Below are positions 24,767 through 34,726 of a stretch of 64,000 nt of DNA, one piece after another. The stretch covers positions 1 to 64,000 of the forward strand of contig CALEDQ010000018.1 in assembly GCA_937949615.1 (NCBI GenBank), given 5' to 3'. Origin of the DNA: an uncultured bacterium. Its GTDB lineage: Bacteria > Muiribacteriota > Ozemobacteria > Ozemobacterales > Ozemobacteraceae. How positions within the stretch are numbered: position 1 is the stretch's first letter; the number at the start of each line of letters is the position of its first letter. The position numbers were made by a program, and so were the translations under genes. The notes beneath the pieces are model-generated. The model was not told where the DNA came from and did not search any database. It was given only the letters and a program-made list of their open reading frames with translations.

Positions 24767-25014
24767 GGTATTTCCTTTCAAGGTCATGAGGGGCAATCCC
24801 GTAAGATTGTTTTCTGCTGACAATATAGTCCTATATGAGCTTACAGACAATATAATCGTTACAACCGACCAAAAAATCGGATAATTCCGAAAATGGTTTG
24901 TATCGGTTATAATGGTTGAGAAAATTTTGTTGCCAGTCAGAATCAGATGCGGCAATGATTGATTGTCAGTGCAAAACAGCTTTTAAGCAGCTTTTTAATA
25001 GAAAGGGAAGATTA

Positions 25015-26181
25015 ATGAGCACCAACCAGGAAACCAGAAAAATTTTCGGACAGATCGCTGATAAATACAAACTGCCGGCTCTGGCAGAGATTATCAAAAG
25101 CGACGAACACATAATCTGGAAAAAAGACATCACCATCTGTATCGCCAACATTCTCAAGGCTGCCCAGGCTGACGGAGACACGAAAGAACTGCTTAAAGAC
25201 GCCAAGAATATGTATAACGGGCCGATTTTTGCGATAAATGCCGCTGAAAAGAAGTATCTCATCAAAGCCGAGCCCGATTTTGACAAGGCCATGAAAGACC
25301 TGGCCAAATTCGACTTCTGCTTCAAACTCAGCCCTTATCACGTAATCAACACCTATCTCGCCATTCTGATCGCCCAGATCACTGAGCAAGACCCGAACGC
25401 TCTGCTCAAAAAAGGCGAAGAGCACATGGAAGCCTTTATCGCGGCTTCTCTGAAAGAAAACAAGAACTGGAACAAAGACACGCTAACTTCAAAAAACCCG
25501 AAGCTGATCATTCCGATCGGGGCGGCCGGCTGCGGCAAATCGACCTTTTATCACGAACTGGGCAATGTGGTTAATGCCTCATGCGACAATATCAGATACA
25601 TGCTGTTCAAAGAATTCGGGCCCTGCTTCGCCCCTTGGGAAAGCACGCTGGCATGGTTCGTGGTCAACCGCATGACCGACCTCTATCTCGGCCGTGGCTA
25701 CAGCGTCTTCTACAACGGCGTCAATACCGATCTTGAATATCGCTCACCCATCACCATGGAAAATCCTGACGCATTGTATGCCGGCATTCCGTACCGCATG
25801 AAACTGGTCTATTTCGAGCCTACCGTCAGCCTTACCAGCAGTGAAGTCAACGAGCTCAGAGCGATCAACCTGTGGGGAACCACGCTCGACAAGGTCGATA
25901 GAAAAGGCCTGAGCCCGAATGTCTGCAAGATACTCGACCTCATTCAGACCAACACCGAAAGAACCATGGAACGCACCAAAGCGATTCGCGAAGGCAAAGC
26001 CGAACAGGACCCCTTCGACATTCTTTACCCGGTACCGCCCGCAATCGTAAAAATGTTCATGGAACAGTCGTTTGCGAAGCCCCAGGGCCCGAACGTCGTG
26101 GTCGTGCCGCGCAAAGAGATCCCGGATGCAGCCGAACGTGCGGCTTTCTATCGCAAATACGCCGAAATGTCTGCCAATTGA
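25015..26181 (+). CDS. P-loop kinase-like ATPase (AAA_33/zeta-toxin-like)
   Basis: A 388-residue cytoplasmic protein. Residues 1-160 are helical and unassigned. A Walker A motif, GAAGCGKST (169-177), is followed by NASCDNIRYMLFKEFG, the pattern of polynucleotide-kinase and zeta-toxin-like P-loop kinases (acidic residue before a downstream arginine). No partner antitoxin is adjacent, so a stand-alone kinase acting on a nucleic acid or small molecule is possible. ATG 25015 follows AGGGAAG. Ends in a strong terminator. Confidence 0.65.
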   Translation: MSTNQETRKIFGQIADKYKLPALAEIIKSDEHIIWKKDITICIANILKAAQADGDTKELLKDAKNMYNGPIFAINAAEKKYLIKAEPDFDKAMKDLAKFDFCFKLSPYHVINTYLAILIAQITEQDPNALLKKGEEHMEAFIAASLKENKNWNKDTLTSKNPKLIIPIGAAGCGKSTFYHELGNVVNASCDNIRYMLFKEFGPCFAPWESTLAWFVVNRMTDLYLGRGYSVFYNGVNTDLEYRSPITMENPDALYAGIPYRMKLVYFEPTVSLTSSEVNELRAINLWGTTLDKVDRKGLSPNVCKILDLIQTNTERTMERTKAIREGKAEQDPFDILYPVPPAIVKMFMEQSFAKPQGPNVVVVPRKEIPDAAERAAFYRKYAEMSAN

Positions 26182-26193
26182 TCAACCGATTGA

Positions 26194-26231
26194 AATCCCG
26201 CCCGCCTTCAAAAGGCGGGCGGGATTATTTT
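26194..26231 (+). terminator. Terminator after the kinase-like gene
   Basis: CCCGCCCGCCTT and AAGGCGGGCGGG form a stem followed by ATTATTTTT. Confidence 0.85.
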
Positions 26232-26344
26232 TACAAGAAATTCAGTTTTTAGGCCGATTATATCTTTCTTCGTCAGCGCAGGTGATTATACAGGCAGAGT
26301 CCAGGCCTGCCTGGAATGCCGACGCTGGCCGAAGCAAGAAACTG

Positions 26345-27868
26345 TCAGATGAGAGGGCGCAGAAACTTCATGCGGCCGAAGCGTTCGAGCTTTTTCAGAA
26401 CCTCGGCTTCAGTATGAGCCTCAGGGCCATAAATGACCGTAATGCGGCCGTTGGCTTCAACGCGGATTTTGTATTCAAGACATCTGGCGAAGTCTTTTTC
26501 CATGCGTAACGCCAGGCGACGGGCAAAAGGCTCATAGTTGATCACCGATACGACTTCTGAATTGATGACCATGCTCAACGGGTCGAGGTTATAGGTGCCG
26601 ACGACTGCGATCTGGCGGTCGAAGACAAAAGCTTTGGTATGTATACATGGCATTCCCTTTGGGTATACGAGTATGCGCGCGGTGGGCATGGTAGCCAGAA
26701 GCCGTTTCCAGTCGGTGAGAAAGAAGGCGACGGTCGATGGGTGGTTTGTCGATTCGCCACTGTTGGTGCAGAGGAAGATTTTAACTCCGCGCTTTGAGGC
26801 ACGGCGAAGGGCCGCTTCAGCTGCCTCATCCAGCACGACGTAGGCATTTTGAATGAGAATTTCGCTATTGGCGGCATCGATCATGCGAATCAGATTCGGC
26901 CCGATATCGCGCCTGGTGCCAAGCAGTGAATGACGGTCGAGAATGCGCACCGGCATGGTTCTTTCGCCCTGAAACGGTCTAAACGAGTTATAAGAAGACA
27001 GCTTTTTGAAACCCGATAACTGCCGGCAAAGTTCCTGAGCCGTTTTTTCCAGGCCGCGGGGAAAGTCGAGTCTGCTCAGGTCGGGAACGCCCATTCCCTG
27101 CAGGTAGCGGTTCATCAGGTGATAAGCCAGATCGAGTTTTGCGCCCTGCGAGACGAAGTTAACCGGGTCGCTGTGAACCACCCGGTTTGTCAGGGCTTTC
27201 CACTCTTCGTCGAAAGCCAGCTGCAGCTGGCTGACAACGCCGGGGCCTTCCATGAGAACATCGAGATCCTGAAAAACATTGGTGAATTCGCCGAGCTGAA
27301 CGAAGTAATCGCGCCCGATATTGCGACCGCCGGTAAGGCAGATACGGCTGTCGGCAATGATTATCTTGTCGTGGTTCGACGCGAAAATTTTGCGCACATC
27401 GCCAAGCGCCGGAAGAATCTGGCGCCCGATCGGATTGTAGATTTTTATTTCGACGTTTGGTTCGCGGGCCAGCTCTTCAAGTTCATCGTAATCATGCAAT
27501 TTTTTCGCGCTGCGCATAAAGCGGTCATCGACCATAAGGCGGATGTTCACACCCTGGCGCGCCTTTTTGCGCAGAAGTCCGAGAAATGAGAATCCGAAAA
27601 TATCCTGGTCGACGATAAAGTAAGTTATTGTCAGTGATTTTTTTGCGCTCTCGATCAGGTGCCAGCGCGCATACCAGGCTTCTTCGTTGCCTGTGAGAAG
27701 CCTTACCCTCGCTGAATCACCCATAGGAGTCACAGGGAAAGAAGCGAAGACGCTGCTCAGGCTTTCATTTTCTGCGGCGACTGCAGGCAATGGCATGCCA
27801 GCCAGCATACCGAGCACCAGCAGAACAGCAAAAAACCGGCAAAAAAGTTTTTGGGCAAGATATTTCAT
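26345..27868 (-). CDS. Phospholipase D-family protein, cardiolipin-synthase-like
   Basis: A 507-residue exported protein. The signal peptide spans about residues 1-32 (start at ATG 27868 after GGGGGGA). Two HKD motifs are present: HDKIIIAD (in SNHDKIIIADSRICLTGGRN) and HTKAFVFD (in CIHTKAFVFDRQIAVVGTYN), as needed for a phosphatidyltransferase or hydrolase active site. The layout resembles periplasmic PLD proteins and cardiolipin synthase C rather than membrane-embedded synthases. Phospholipid head-group exchange in the envelope is likely. Single gene. Confidence 0.85.
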   Translation of the reverse strand: MKYLAQKLFCRFFAVLLVLGMLAGMPLPAVAAENESLSSVFASFPVTPMGDSARVRLLTGNEEAWYARWHLIESAKKSLTITYFIVDQDIFGFSFLGLLRKKARQGVNIRLMVDDRFMRSAKKLHDYDELEELAREPNVEIKIYNPIGRQILPALGDVRKIFASNHDKIIIADSRICLTGGRNIGRDYFVQLGEFTNVFQDLDVLMEGPGVVSQLQLAFDEEWKALTNRVVHSDPVNFVSQGAKLDLAYHLMNRYLQGMGVPDLSRLDFPRGLEKTAQELCRQLSGFKKLSSYNSFRPFQGERTMPVRILDRHSLLGTRRDIGPNLIRMIDAANSEILIQNAYVVLDEAAEAALRRASKRGVKIFLCTNSGESTNHPSTVAFFLTDWKRLLATMPTARILVYPKGMPCIHTKAFVFDRQIAVVGTYNLDPLSMVINSEVVSVINYEPFARRLALRMEKDFARCLEYKIRVEANGRITVIYGPEAHTEAEVLKKLERFGRMKFLRPLI

Positions 27869-28122
27869 GAGAGTCCCCCCTGATGCGGAAAGCAAAAAAA
27901 TTCAGAACAGTAAAAGTATACAGCAATGTAATCAGGTGAACAATGCTAAGCACATCAGGCCAAACGGAAGTACCCCGGCTCATACTGTTGCAATGCAAAG
28001 AAGCTCGATAATATCGGAGATTAATAATTGTTTATTGCCATTTTTTGCGCTAATCTTGAAGACAAGACATTCTCAAAGATGGATATCTCATCGGGAATAC
28101 CTTAAAAACTGATTCGCGGAGG

Positions 28123-31100
28123 TTGTTTTGCGTTCAAACCATTTTTTTAAAAGCATTTTGCTTGTTCTTGTTTTTTTTTCTGACAGGGATTGCAGCATTT
28201 AATGGCAGCCAAATTCTGGCTGACCAGGCAAAAGACGAGGCAGCCGGAGCTTTAAAATCATTGCTCAAGCTCCAGGCAGGCAAGGTTCTCAATAGAATCG
28301 ACAATGATCCGAACAGAAAAAGCCAGGCTTTTGTCGTAAGAATCCCAGATTCTGACCTCTCAGCCATGGTTTTCAAAAACAAGGACAGCTGGTATGCCGG
28401 GATTACCTTCGATATCCAGCGCATCTCTTCAGGCCGCATTCTTACCGATATTTATGACGACCTTGCAAAATTGTTCGGTACACCGGAGCTGAAAACCCTT
28501 ACTCTCGTCATCGGCGAGAAACAGGGAACAATCAGCTTTGACACACTGCCGAAGGCGCTGCAGGATTCTCTTGCCAATTTCAAAGATCATAACGATTTTG
28601 GCGAAGAACAGCCCCAGGTAACTTTCGCCGAAGGTGTTTCCTTTTTCGGCAGCATTGCGCCACCGTCAAAAGGTGCATTACAGACAGTTTCCCGCGCCAT
28701 TCTTCTTGGGAGTAAGCTGGACAGTGATCTTCGCATTTCGGGCCGCGTCGGCGATGAAATTCTCACCGAGCTCCTTAAAAAATGCAGAGTTAGTCAGGAA
28801 AACAGCAAAGACGACAAAAAAGAGAAGTTCACCATTCAGGATCTGAGCCTGCGCGTCGAACTACCCAATCTGATTCCGGTTCCTTTCAGTCTGATGAAGA
28901 AGGAAACGGCCCGCAAAATCTTCTTTCTTGAATTCTCAAAAACCTTCATGAGCGTGTCTTTCGAAAAAGACAAGATCAAGCTGGGTGCAGGCCGCGGTGT
29001 AACAGTCTCATTTCTGGGCAAGGATTACACCATCGCCTCAGACCTGACAATCACCGAAAAGGGCGACAACAAAAAAGATCCGCAATGGACAGTTGCCATG
29101 GCCGGTCTCATTGAATTCAAATCACCGGTCGTCATCATTCCGCCGCTTCTCAAGCTGCATGCTGTAGAGCTCAAAGGCAGTTTTTCGAGCGATTTTGTTG
29201 CCACCCAGACGCAAGCAATGGTCGATGTTGGTGTCGATACCACCATCAGCCTCGGCAACTCAGGAAAATTCGTTGCCGGCGTTATGGTTGAAGCGTCACA
29301 GGAAGGCAAAGAAGCCGAACTGAAAAGCATCGAGCTGAGCCTGAAACAGGATGGCAAAGGCAAGCTCCTGGCTTTTTCGGATATTCCCGGGGTTAAATCG
29401 ATTCCGATGATCAATGAATTTACGATCAAGGATGTATCGATCGGCATCAGCCCGCGGGATGAAATTCCGGATCTTTATCTGACCGGCACCATGGGCTGGA
29501 AAAGAGGCAAGAGTCAGTATCAGTTCGCCCTCTGGGAAAAGGACGCTTCATTTTTCCTGATGGCAAGAGCCAGCGACTTCGTTCTCAGTGAAGTTCTCGG
29601 TGTCAAAATCGGAGCCGACACCCTCGATTCGATCAAAATGCCAGATGCCCTGCTGGTTCTTTCGAGCCCCGACCCTGACGCAAAACCAGTAAAAATCAGC
29701 GAGCTGCCGACAAAGCTGAAAAATGTTTTCAAGGGATTCTCGACAGGCGATGACAAGGTTCCGACCGTCAGCGACGGCATCGCTCTGATGACCAAGTTCG
29801 ACATCAACACGATGACCGGTGAGATCCAGAAATTCATGAAGACTCTCGGGCTTCAGGGTCTGGGCATTGACGGCGGCATTGTATTTTCCGGTTCAATTTC
29901 AGGGCTGCTCGAAGGGCAGCCGCGCCTTGAGGTCAGCATGCAGCTCAGCGGGTTCCATTTCCCTGACAAGCAGCCGTTCGATTTCCTGATCTCATTCAAA
30001 GATGCTTCAGCAAAGCTGTTCGTTCGTGTCGATGTGCCGGCAATGGTTTTTCAGATAGGTCTCGGCAGCAATCTGAATGTAGATATGCCCAGAATCGGTC
30101 AGGGCAAGAGTGATTCTCTAACTTTCGGCGGCGAGTTCTATCTCAATGTCTGCGCCGTGGGCTACGGCATCAGAGTTGGCGGCTATCGTGACGGCGACTG
30201 GAACAATCCCTTCGGAATCGGCAATCTAACCCTTACCGATACCGCCTTCATTTTTGGCATAGACGGAGAAGGAGCTCTGGAAGTAGGGTTTGGCAGTGGT
30301 TTCAGCATCAAAGGTCTTGAAAACCGTGCAAAAACCAATAACAAGTGCCTGACTCCTGAAGAAAAAAAGAAAATGGCTGAAGATCTCATGAATCGCGAGA
30401 ATGCCAGCGCCACCCCTGTCGTTACCAAGGATATCTCTGAAAAAATCGGCGGGGTTGTGAATTTTATCATCGCCAGACCGCCGATTCCGAAAAAGCTGGC
30501 TTTCTACTTCAACTGCAGCAAGTCTGGATTTTTGCCGCTGCTCGAAGCCAACGAATCACTCCTGCAGGGCATTATTGCCGGCCCGGGGGTTCAGGAATTT
30601 GCCAAACTTCTGCCCGAAGCAGAAAAGAAAGCAACTCTGGACATTCTTAAACAGCTGGAAAAAACCTCACTCATAGATCTTTTCAAGCTGCGCGATCTGC
30701 CTCTGCCCCTTATTGATTTTGAAGACCTCGTCGTCTATTTCTCGACACCCGGCGCAATACTGCCTGGTTTCAAAGAAATCAGCGGCCTTGGTTTCTCACT
30801 GCAGGGCAAATCGTTTTTGTCTCTGCTTGGCAAAAGGTATTCGCTCAATGAATCAGAAATTACCCTGACCCTGGCAAAAGGCCTGATTCTCAAGAGCAGT
30901 GGCCCGGTTCTCGACTTCGGACCGTTCAAAATGTCGGATAATGTTATCGATATCCATGCTGGTATTCCGATCATTCACGGCGATGACGTCCCGCATTTCA
31001 CCATTTCCGGCAATGGCCAGATGCTCTTCTATAAAGGCTCGGTTCTGGCACACCTTGGCCTCGATTCAATCATTCTCAGCGCTTCGACCGATTTCGGACC

Positions 31101-32145
31101 ATTTGGAAAAACTTCTTTCGAAGCCAGATCACAGGGCAAAGACCTGCTGCATCCGACCGATTTCACCTTCAATTCGCAGCTTTCGGTCGACATTAACGGC
31201 GGGATCAAGGAAGAGGTCAAAAAGCAGCTGCTGGGAACAACGCAGAAAGAATTGACCAATGCCAAAAGCGCCTACGACAAAGCCCTGGCCGCGGTCAAAA
31301 AGCTGAATCAGGATATCGACAAGGCCCGGCAGGATGCGCTCAAACGCCAGACAACCGTTTCTCAGGCATTGATCGACGCACAGCAGCTGCACGTCGATGC
31401 CCTGCAGAAAACCTACGATGCCCTGGCGTCACAGCTCAAGGATTTCGAATCAAAATGGTACAAACGCAAGGCTGCCGGCCTGATCAGGCTGGCAATGAAA
31501 CCTGTGGCTGCAGATCTCGACGCAGCCAGACAGCTTCTGGAAAAATCTAAATCTGCTGCGGCAGCTGCTCAGAGCATGGTCGACCTCGACCCGGTAGTTG
31601 CCGGATTCTTGATTACCAGGACTGCAGCTGTGTCTTACCTTGATGTGGCTGACGTGTCGCTGCGAGCCTTGCAGGATCTGCAAAATCAGCTCAGCAAAGG
31701 CGTAGATACGCTTCTCGCAACGGTTTTCAACGAAAAAAACCTGACCATAAGAAAACTGGAGCTTTATGCCGCCACCATAAAAGAAGGCGGCGAAGTATCG
31801 CTGGAACAGGACATGACGGTTTCAGGCATCGATATCAAAGACAACATCAAGCTTACCGGCAACGACCTCAAAGCTGTGATCATTGAAATTACCGACAAGG
31901 TAACTGCTCCGATCATCGAAGCCGTAAAAAGCGAGTTTCATGATCGGGCTGCCGAAGCCAAAAAAGCGTTCAACCCTGATGATATTGCCATCAAGCCAGG
32001 CGACATATTAACCGTGGTGCAGGCGGCTCCAATGCCTGGAGCGGCTGTTTCTGAGGCAAAACCTCAGAAAAGTTCAGTTAAAATCATGCTTCCGAAAAAG
32101 CTTGATTTCGGCTCTGAAATTGGCGTGATCAATCTCGACAAATAA
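28123..32145 (+). CDS. 1340-residue secreted protein of unknown function
   Basis: A very large protein with an N-terminal signal sequence (residues 1-33). Residues about 40-1030 alternate beta-rich stretches with no recognised domain. Residues about 1035-1150 are a coiled coil (KELTNAKSAYDKALAAVKKL and following). A final beta-rich segment ends at 1340. The annotated start is a TTG touching GGAGG (28118-28122), which is too close. A TTG at 28128 has ideal spacing and reads MRSNHFFKSILLVLVFF, but it is in another frame and would join this one if the T9 tract at 28171-28179 lost one T. Envelope localisation is likely. A terminator follows. Confidence 0.7.
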   Translation: MFCVQTIFLKAFCLFLFFFLTGIAAFNGSQILADQAKDEAAGALKSLLKLQAGKVLNRIDNDPNRKSQAFVVRIPDSDLSAMVFKNKDSWYAGITFDIQRISSGRILTDIYDDLAKLFGTPELKTLTLVIGEKQGTISFDTLPKALQDSLANFKDHNDFGEEQPQVTFAEGVSFFGSIAPPSKGALQTVSRAILLGSKLDSDLRISGRVGDEILTELLKKCRVSQENSKDDKKEKFTIQDLSLRVELPNLIPVPFSLMKKETARKIFFLEFSKTFMSVSFEKDKIKLGAGRGVTVSFLGKDYTIASDLTITEKGDNKKDPQWTVAMAGLIEFKSPVVIIPPLLKLHAVELKGSFSSDFVATQTQAMVDVGVDTTISLGNSGKFVAGVMVEASQEGKEAELKSIELSLKQDGKGKLLAFSDIPGVKSIPMINEFTIKDVSIGISPRDEIPDLYLTGTMGWKRGKSQYQFALWEKDASFFLMARASDFVLSEVLGVKIGADTLDSIKMPDALLVLSSPDPDAKPVKISELPTKLKNVFKGFSTGDDKVPTVSDGIALMTKFDINTMTGEIQKFMKTLGLQGLGIDGGIVFSGSISGLLEGQPRLEVSMQLSGFHFPDKQPFDFLISFKDASAKLFVRVDVPAMVFQIGLGSNLNVDMPRIGQGKSDSLTFGGEFYLNVCAVGYGIRVGGYRDGDWNNPFGIGNLTLTDTAFIFGIDGEGALEVGFGSGFSIKGLENRAKTNNKCLTPEEKKKMAEDLMNRENASATPVVTKDISEKIGGVVNFIIARPPIPKKLAFYFNCSKSGFLPLLEANESLLQGIIAGPGVQEFAKLLPEAEKKATLDILKQLEKTSLIDLFKLRDLPLPLIDFEDLVVYFSTPGAILPGFKEISGLGFSLQGKSFLSLLGKRYSLNESEITLTLAKGLILKSSGPVLDFGPFKMSDNVIDIHAGIPIIHGDDVPHFTISGNGQMLFYKGSVLAHLGLDSIILSASTDFGPFGKTSFEARSQGKDLLHPTDFTFNSQLSVDINGGIKEEVKKQLLGTTQKELTNAKSAYDKALAAVKKLNQDIDKARQDALKRQTTVSQALIDAQQLHVDALQKTYDALASQLKDFESKWYKRKAAGLIRLAMKPVAADLDAARQLLEKSKSAAAAAQSMVDLDPVVAGFLITRTAAVSYLDVADVSLRALQDLQNQLSKGVDTLLATVFNEKNLTIRKLELYAATIKEGGEVSLEQDMTVSGIDIKDNIKLTGNDLKAVIIEITDKVTAPIIEAVKSEFHDRAAEAKKAFNPDDIAIKPGDILTVVQAAPMPGAAVSEAKPQKSSVKIMLPKKLDFGSEIGVINLDK

Positions 32146-32154
32146 GAAACCGGG

Positions 32155-32204
32155 CCCTCCAGCGAACAGAACTCAATAACTGTTTGCCGGAGGGTCTTTT
32201 TTTT
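32155..32204 (+). terminator. Terminator after the 1340-residue gene
   Basis: CCCTCC and GGAGGG close a stem extended by GCGAACAG/CTGTTTGC, followed by TCTTTTTTTT. Confidence 0.8.
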
Positions 32205-32228
32205 CAAGAAGATTCCAGCCGGCTGAAT

Positions 32229-32522
32229 TCAGCCATCACCATTCCGCGCGGCATTTCTCTCTGATTCAAGGCTGGCGACCAGTTCGAGATAGAGATTTTC
32301 GACCTTTTTGCGGGCCCAGTCGTTTTTGCGCAGAAATGTGAGACTTGATTTAATGCTGGGATGGCTGAAAAAGCAGTTGAGCTCGACCCGCTGATTCAGA
32401 TCTTTCCAGCTGTAGTGTTCACGCAGCACCGTCAGTATTTTTTCGAGAGTGATACCGTGAAGCGGGTTGTTTGGCTGCTGCCGCATCTTTTTTTCGTCGG
32501 CCGGAATATCGTTTTCAGTCAT
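32229..32522 (-). CDS. VF530-family (DUF2132) DNA-binding protein
   Basis: A 97-residue protein. NNPLHGITLEKILTVLREHY, VELNCFFSHPSIKSSLTFLR and WARKKVENLY match the VF530 family throughout. A structure from this family suggested a helical DNA-binding fold; its cellular role is not known. Cytoplasmic, single gene. Confidence 0.88.
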   Translation of the reverse strand: MTENDIPADEKKMRQQPNNPLHGITLEKILTVLREHYSWKDLNQRVELNCFFSHPSIKSSLTFLRKNDWARKKVENLYLELVASLESERNAARNGDG

Positions 32523-32610
32523 CGGGGTTCCTGTTCAACTGTAATGTTCAAAGAATGACGCGCCCTTATTATACTGCAGTTTTTCTGAGAATCACCGATT
32601 TAATCGTGCA

Positions 32611-32644
32611 AAAAATAAAGTCGGGCCGGATAACCGGCCCGACC
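32611..32644 (-). terminator. Terminator for the secreted protein gene upstream
   Basis: GTCGGGCCGG and CCGGCCCGAC form a stem around ATAA. In the minus direction it is followed by TTTATTTTTT. Confidence 0.75.
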
Positions 32645-32714
32645 AGATAATTCGAATCGCCTATTCATAGGCTTTTTTTCAATTGCCGACAGGCAAAGAC
32701 TTAGCCTCTAAGTA

Positions 32715-33683
32715 TCATTTTTCAGATTTATTGAATTCTTTGCGCATTTTGCGCTGCTGTTTTCTGTAGACACGCATCTGTTTAAAAGCCTTTTTAACCT
32801 GTTTAAAAGTCCCTTCCCAGGTTAGAATCAGAGCTTTTCCAGCCTGAACACTGGTGAAACCTTCAAGCAGAGCCATGACTTTATCATGCCCGGCAAAGCG
32901 CAGAGCAAACATGGCCTTCATGCCTTCGACAGCCTGCAGATACAGAGCAGCCTTTTCCCGGTCGGTGGCCTGAAATTCATAGCGGCCACGGATCGTATCG
33001 CCATGCGATGTCCAGCGGGCAAAAGCTTCATCACAATGACGCAGCACGGGGCAATAGGTCGAAAACTGGTAAGCTTCTGGCACAGTGAGAGCGCGTGAAA
33101 TAAACAGGGTGCCAGGCATAAGGCCTTTGAAAAGCGGGCTATCGATAGTCATTGCCTGACGTTCTCCGTCTAGAACTGCAAGGGCGTTTTCGACATGATG
33201 CAGGCCAATACCGACGAGTATCTGCCGGTCATTAACAAAACAACCGGACAGCCGCATTTTCTTGCGACCACAGCAGATCTGCCAGGTGTAAACCTTGCGG
33301 TTTCGCATCAGGGTTTCTTCGTGGCCGGGGAATTTATGGGCCAGAATTGTCATAATGCTTTCTTTGGGAAGATCATTTCTGTATTTCATCAGCACCACGC
33401 CAAAATCACCCTCATACTGGGTTGCATACATCGTAGCGCTCATAAACTCGCCCATGAGGTGCATGGCGGTTTTTCGCAGCAACTCATGAAAAATGTCTTT
33501 TTTGGGCTTTTTCATCGCGCGCTGTTGCAGTTCTTTAACCATGGGCAACTGCATGATGGCTTCAGCATCGACGTGGCCATACCAGACGGCCTGGGCGTCG
33601 ATGTCGGCAGGAACAACCGGCCCGGCAAAAATTGCAGACGCGGAGAGAAGCAGAAAACCAAGAGCCATGACCAATTTACGCAT
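32715..33683 (-). CDS. Secreted protein of unknown function
   Basis: A 322-residue protein with a signal peptide (MRKLVMALGFLLLSASAIFA). The mature part begins PVVPADIDAQAVWYGHVDAE, followed by mixed alpha/beta sequence and a strongly basic, lysine-rich C terminus (KKAFKQMRVYRKQQRKMRK). It loosely resembles DUF3352-like exported proteins but I cannot assign it. AAGGAG precedes the ATG. Single gene with a terminator. Confidence 0.65.
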   Translation of the reverse strand: MRKLVMALGFLLLSASAIFAGPVVPADIDAQAVWYGHVDAEAIMQLPMVKELQQRAMKKPKKDIFHELLRKTAMHLMGEFMSATMYATQYEGDFGVVLMKYRNDLPKESIMTILAHKFPGHEETLMRNRKVYTWQICCGRKKMRLSGCFVNDRQILVGIGLHHVENALAVLDGERQAMTIDSPLFKGLMPGTLFISRALTVPEAYQFSTYCPVLRHCDEAFARWTSHGDTIRGRYEFQATDREKAALYLQAVEGMKAMFALRFAGHDKVMALLEGFTSVQAGKALILTWEGTFKQVKKAFKQMRVYRKQQRKMRKEFNKSEK

Positions 33684-34065
33684 AATATTTACTCCTTACT
33701 GTTCACCAGATGCAGTTATGCAACCAGAGTCACGATCAATCAGTTTGTTTACGCGTTTCGGGCGTATCTAAAAAAGCTCAGAATCCTCGCAAAGAAACAT
33801 GCTGGAATAAAGTGTTTTCTTCAAAATACGCCTCTCAAAGAAAGAAGTTAAAAGCCCGGTAAAAGTTTTCTGTAAGAAAGGGTGCTTTAACTCAGTACAT
33901 GATAATTTAAGGCAATGTTTAAGTCAATTTGCGCATGTCGCCAGATAAAGTCTAGAGATTGCACATCAAATCAATATAACGGGCCGTTGACAAAATAGGT
34001 GCAAGCAACGCAGTTAGCAAACTTCTTGCAACAATATGATCGTACATTTCGAACCCTGAAGCAGA
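33684..34065. other. Intergenic stretch, nothing recognised
   Basis: About 380 bp of A+T-rich sequence between two minus-strand genes. It should contain the promoter of the secreted protein gene (near 33684-33780), but no clear boxes, repeats or open frames stand out. Confidence 0.5.
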
Positions 34066-34719
34066 TCAGGCAAACAGCTGCAGCGGGTGCGACAGCAGAA
34101 GTTTTGCGCCACCTTCACGCAGCTCCGGTTCATCGCGAAAACCCCATAGAGCGCCGATCGGAAACATACCGGCGCTGACAGCTGTCTTCATGTCTACAAG
34201 GGTATCACCGAGATACAGTGTCTGCTCAGGTTTTATACCGGTTTCTGCGGCGATGCGCAGCGCACCGGCCGGATCGGGTTTTTTCGCAACCCGGTCACTG
34301 ACGCCATAAACACGTTTAAACGGGATGTCTGGAAAATATTTTCTGACCATGATGCCGGTGAATTCATCGGGTTTATTCGAGAGAACCGACATGACGATGC
34401 CACGTTGCTGCAGCCCGGCGAGAAGCTCGACGACGCCCACGTATGGCCTGGTGGCCACGGCCCAGTTTTCCCCGTAATCAGTGTGCAGTTCGGCAAAAAC
34501 CCGGTCGATAACTTCGGCAACTCTCTGCTCTGGCGGCAAAGCGCGCTCAGCGAGCATGCGCATACCATCGCCGACGAAATAGCGGTAGGCATCGACAGGG
34601 TGCGTCGCAAAGCCGTGACGCGCCAGTACCCGGTTCGTCGAATCGGCAAGATCGGTCAGGGTGTCGAGCAGGGTTCCGTCGAGGTCAAAGATAATGCTCT
34701 GATAGTTCGAGATGTCCAT
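34066..34719 (-). CDS. HAD-family phosphatase, phosphoglycolate-phosphatase-like
   Basis: A 217-residue cytoplasmic enzyme. Motif I is IIFDLDGTLLDT (nucleophile D11 and acid D13), motif II is VLSNKPDE, and motifs III-IV are KKPDPAGAL and LYLGDTLVDM. The all-alpha cap lies between motifs I and II, as in phosphoglycolate phosphatase (Gph) and beta-phosphoglucomutase-type HADs. The exact substrate is uncertain. It starts 7 nt after the M1-like peptidase gene, so the two are probably co-transcribed. Confidence 0.85.
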   Translation of the reverse strand: MDISNYQSIIFDLDGTLLDTLTDLADSTNRVLARHGFATHPVDAYRYFVGDGMRMLAERALPPEQRVAEVIDRVFAELHTDYGENWAVATRPYVGVVELLAGLQQRGIVMSVLSNKPDEFTGIMVRKYFPDIPFKRVYGVSDRVAKKPDPAGALRIAAETGIKPEQTLYLGDTLVDMKTAVSAGMFPIGALWGFRDEPELREGGAKLLLSHPLQLFA

Positions 34720-34726
34720 TTGTGGA

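Noticed and set aside
24766..24955. Longer N terminus for the serpin
   Set aside because: The extension lacks a ribosome binding site and places residues before a clear signal peptide that has its own site.
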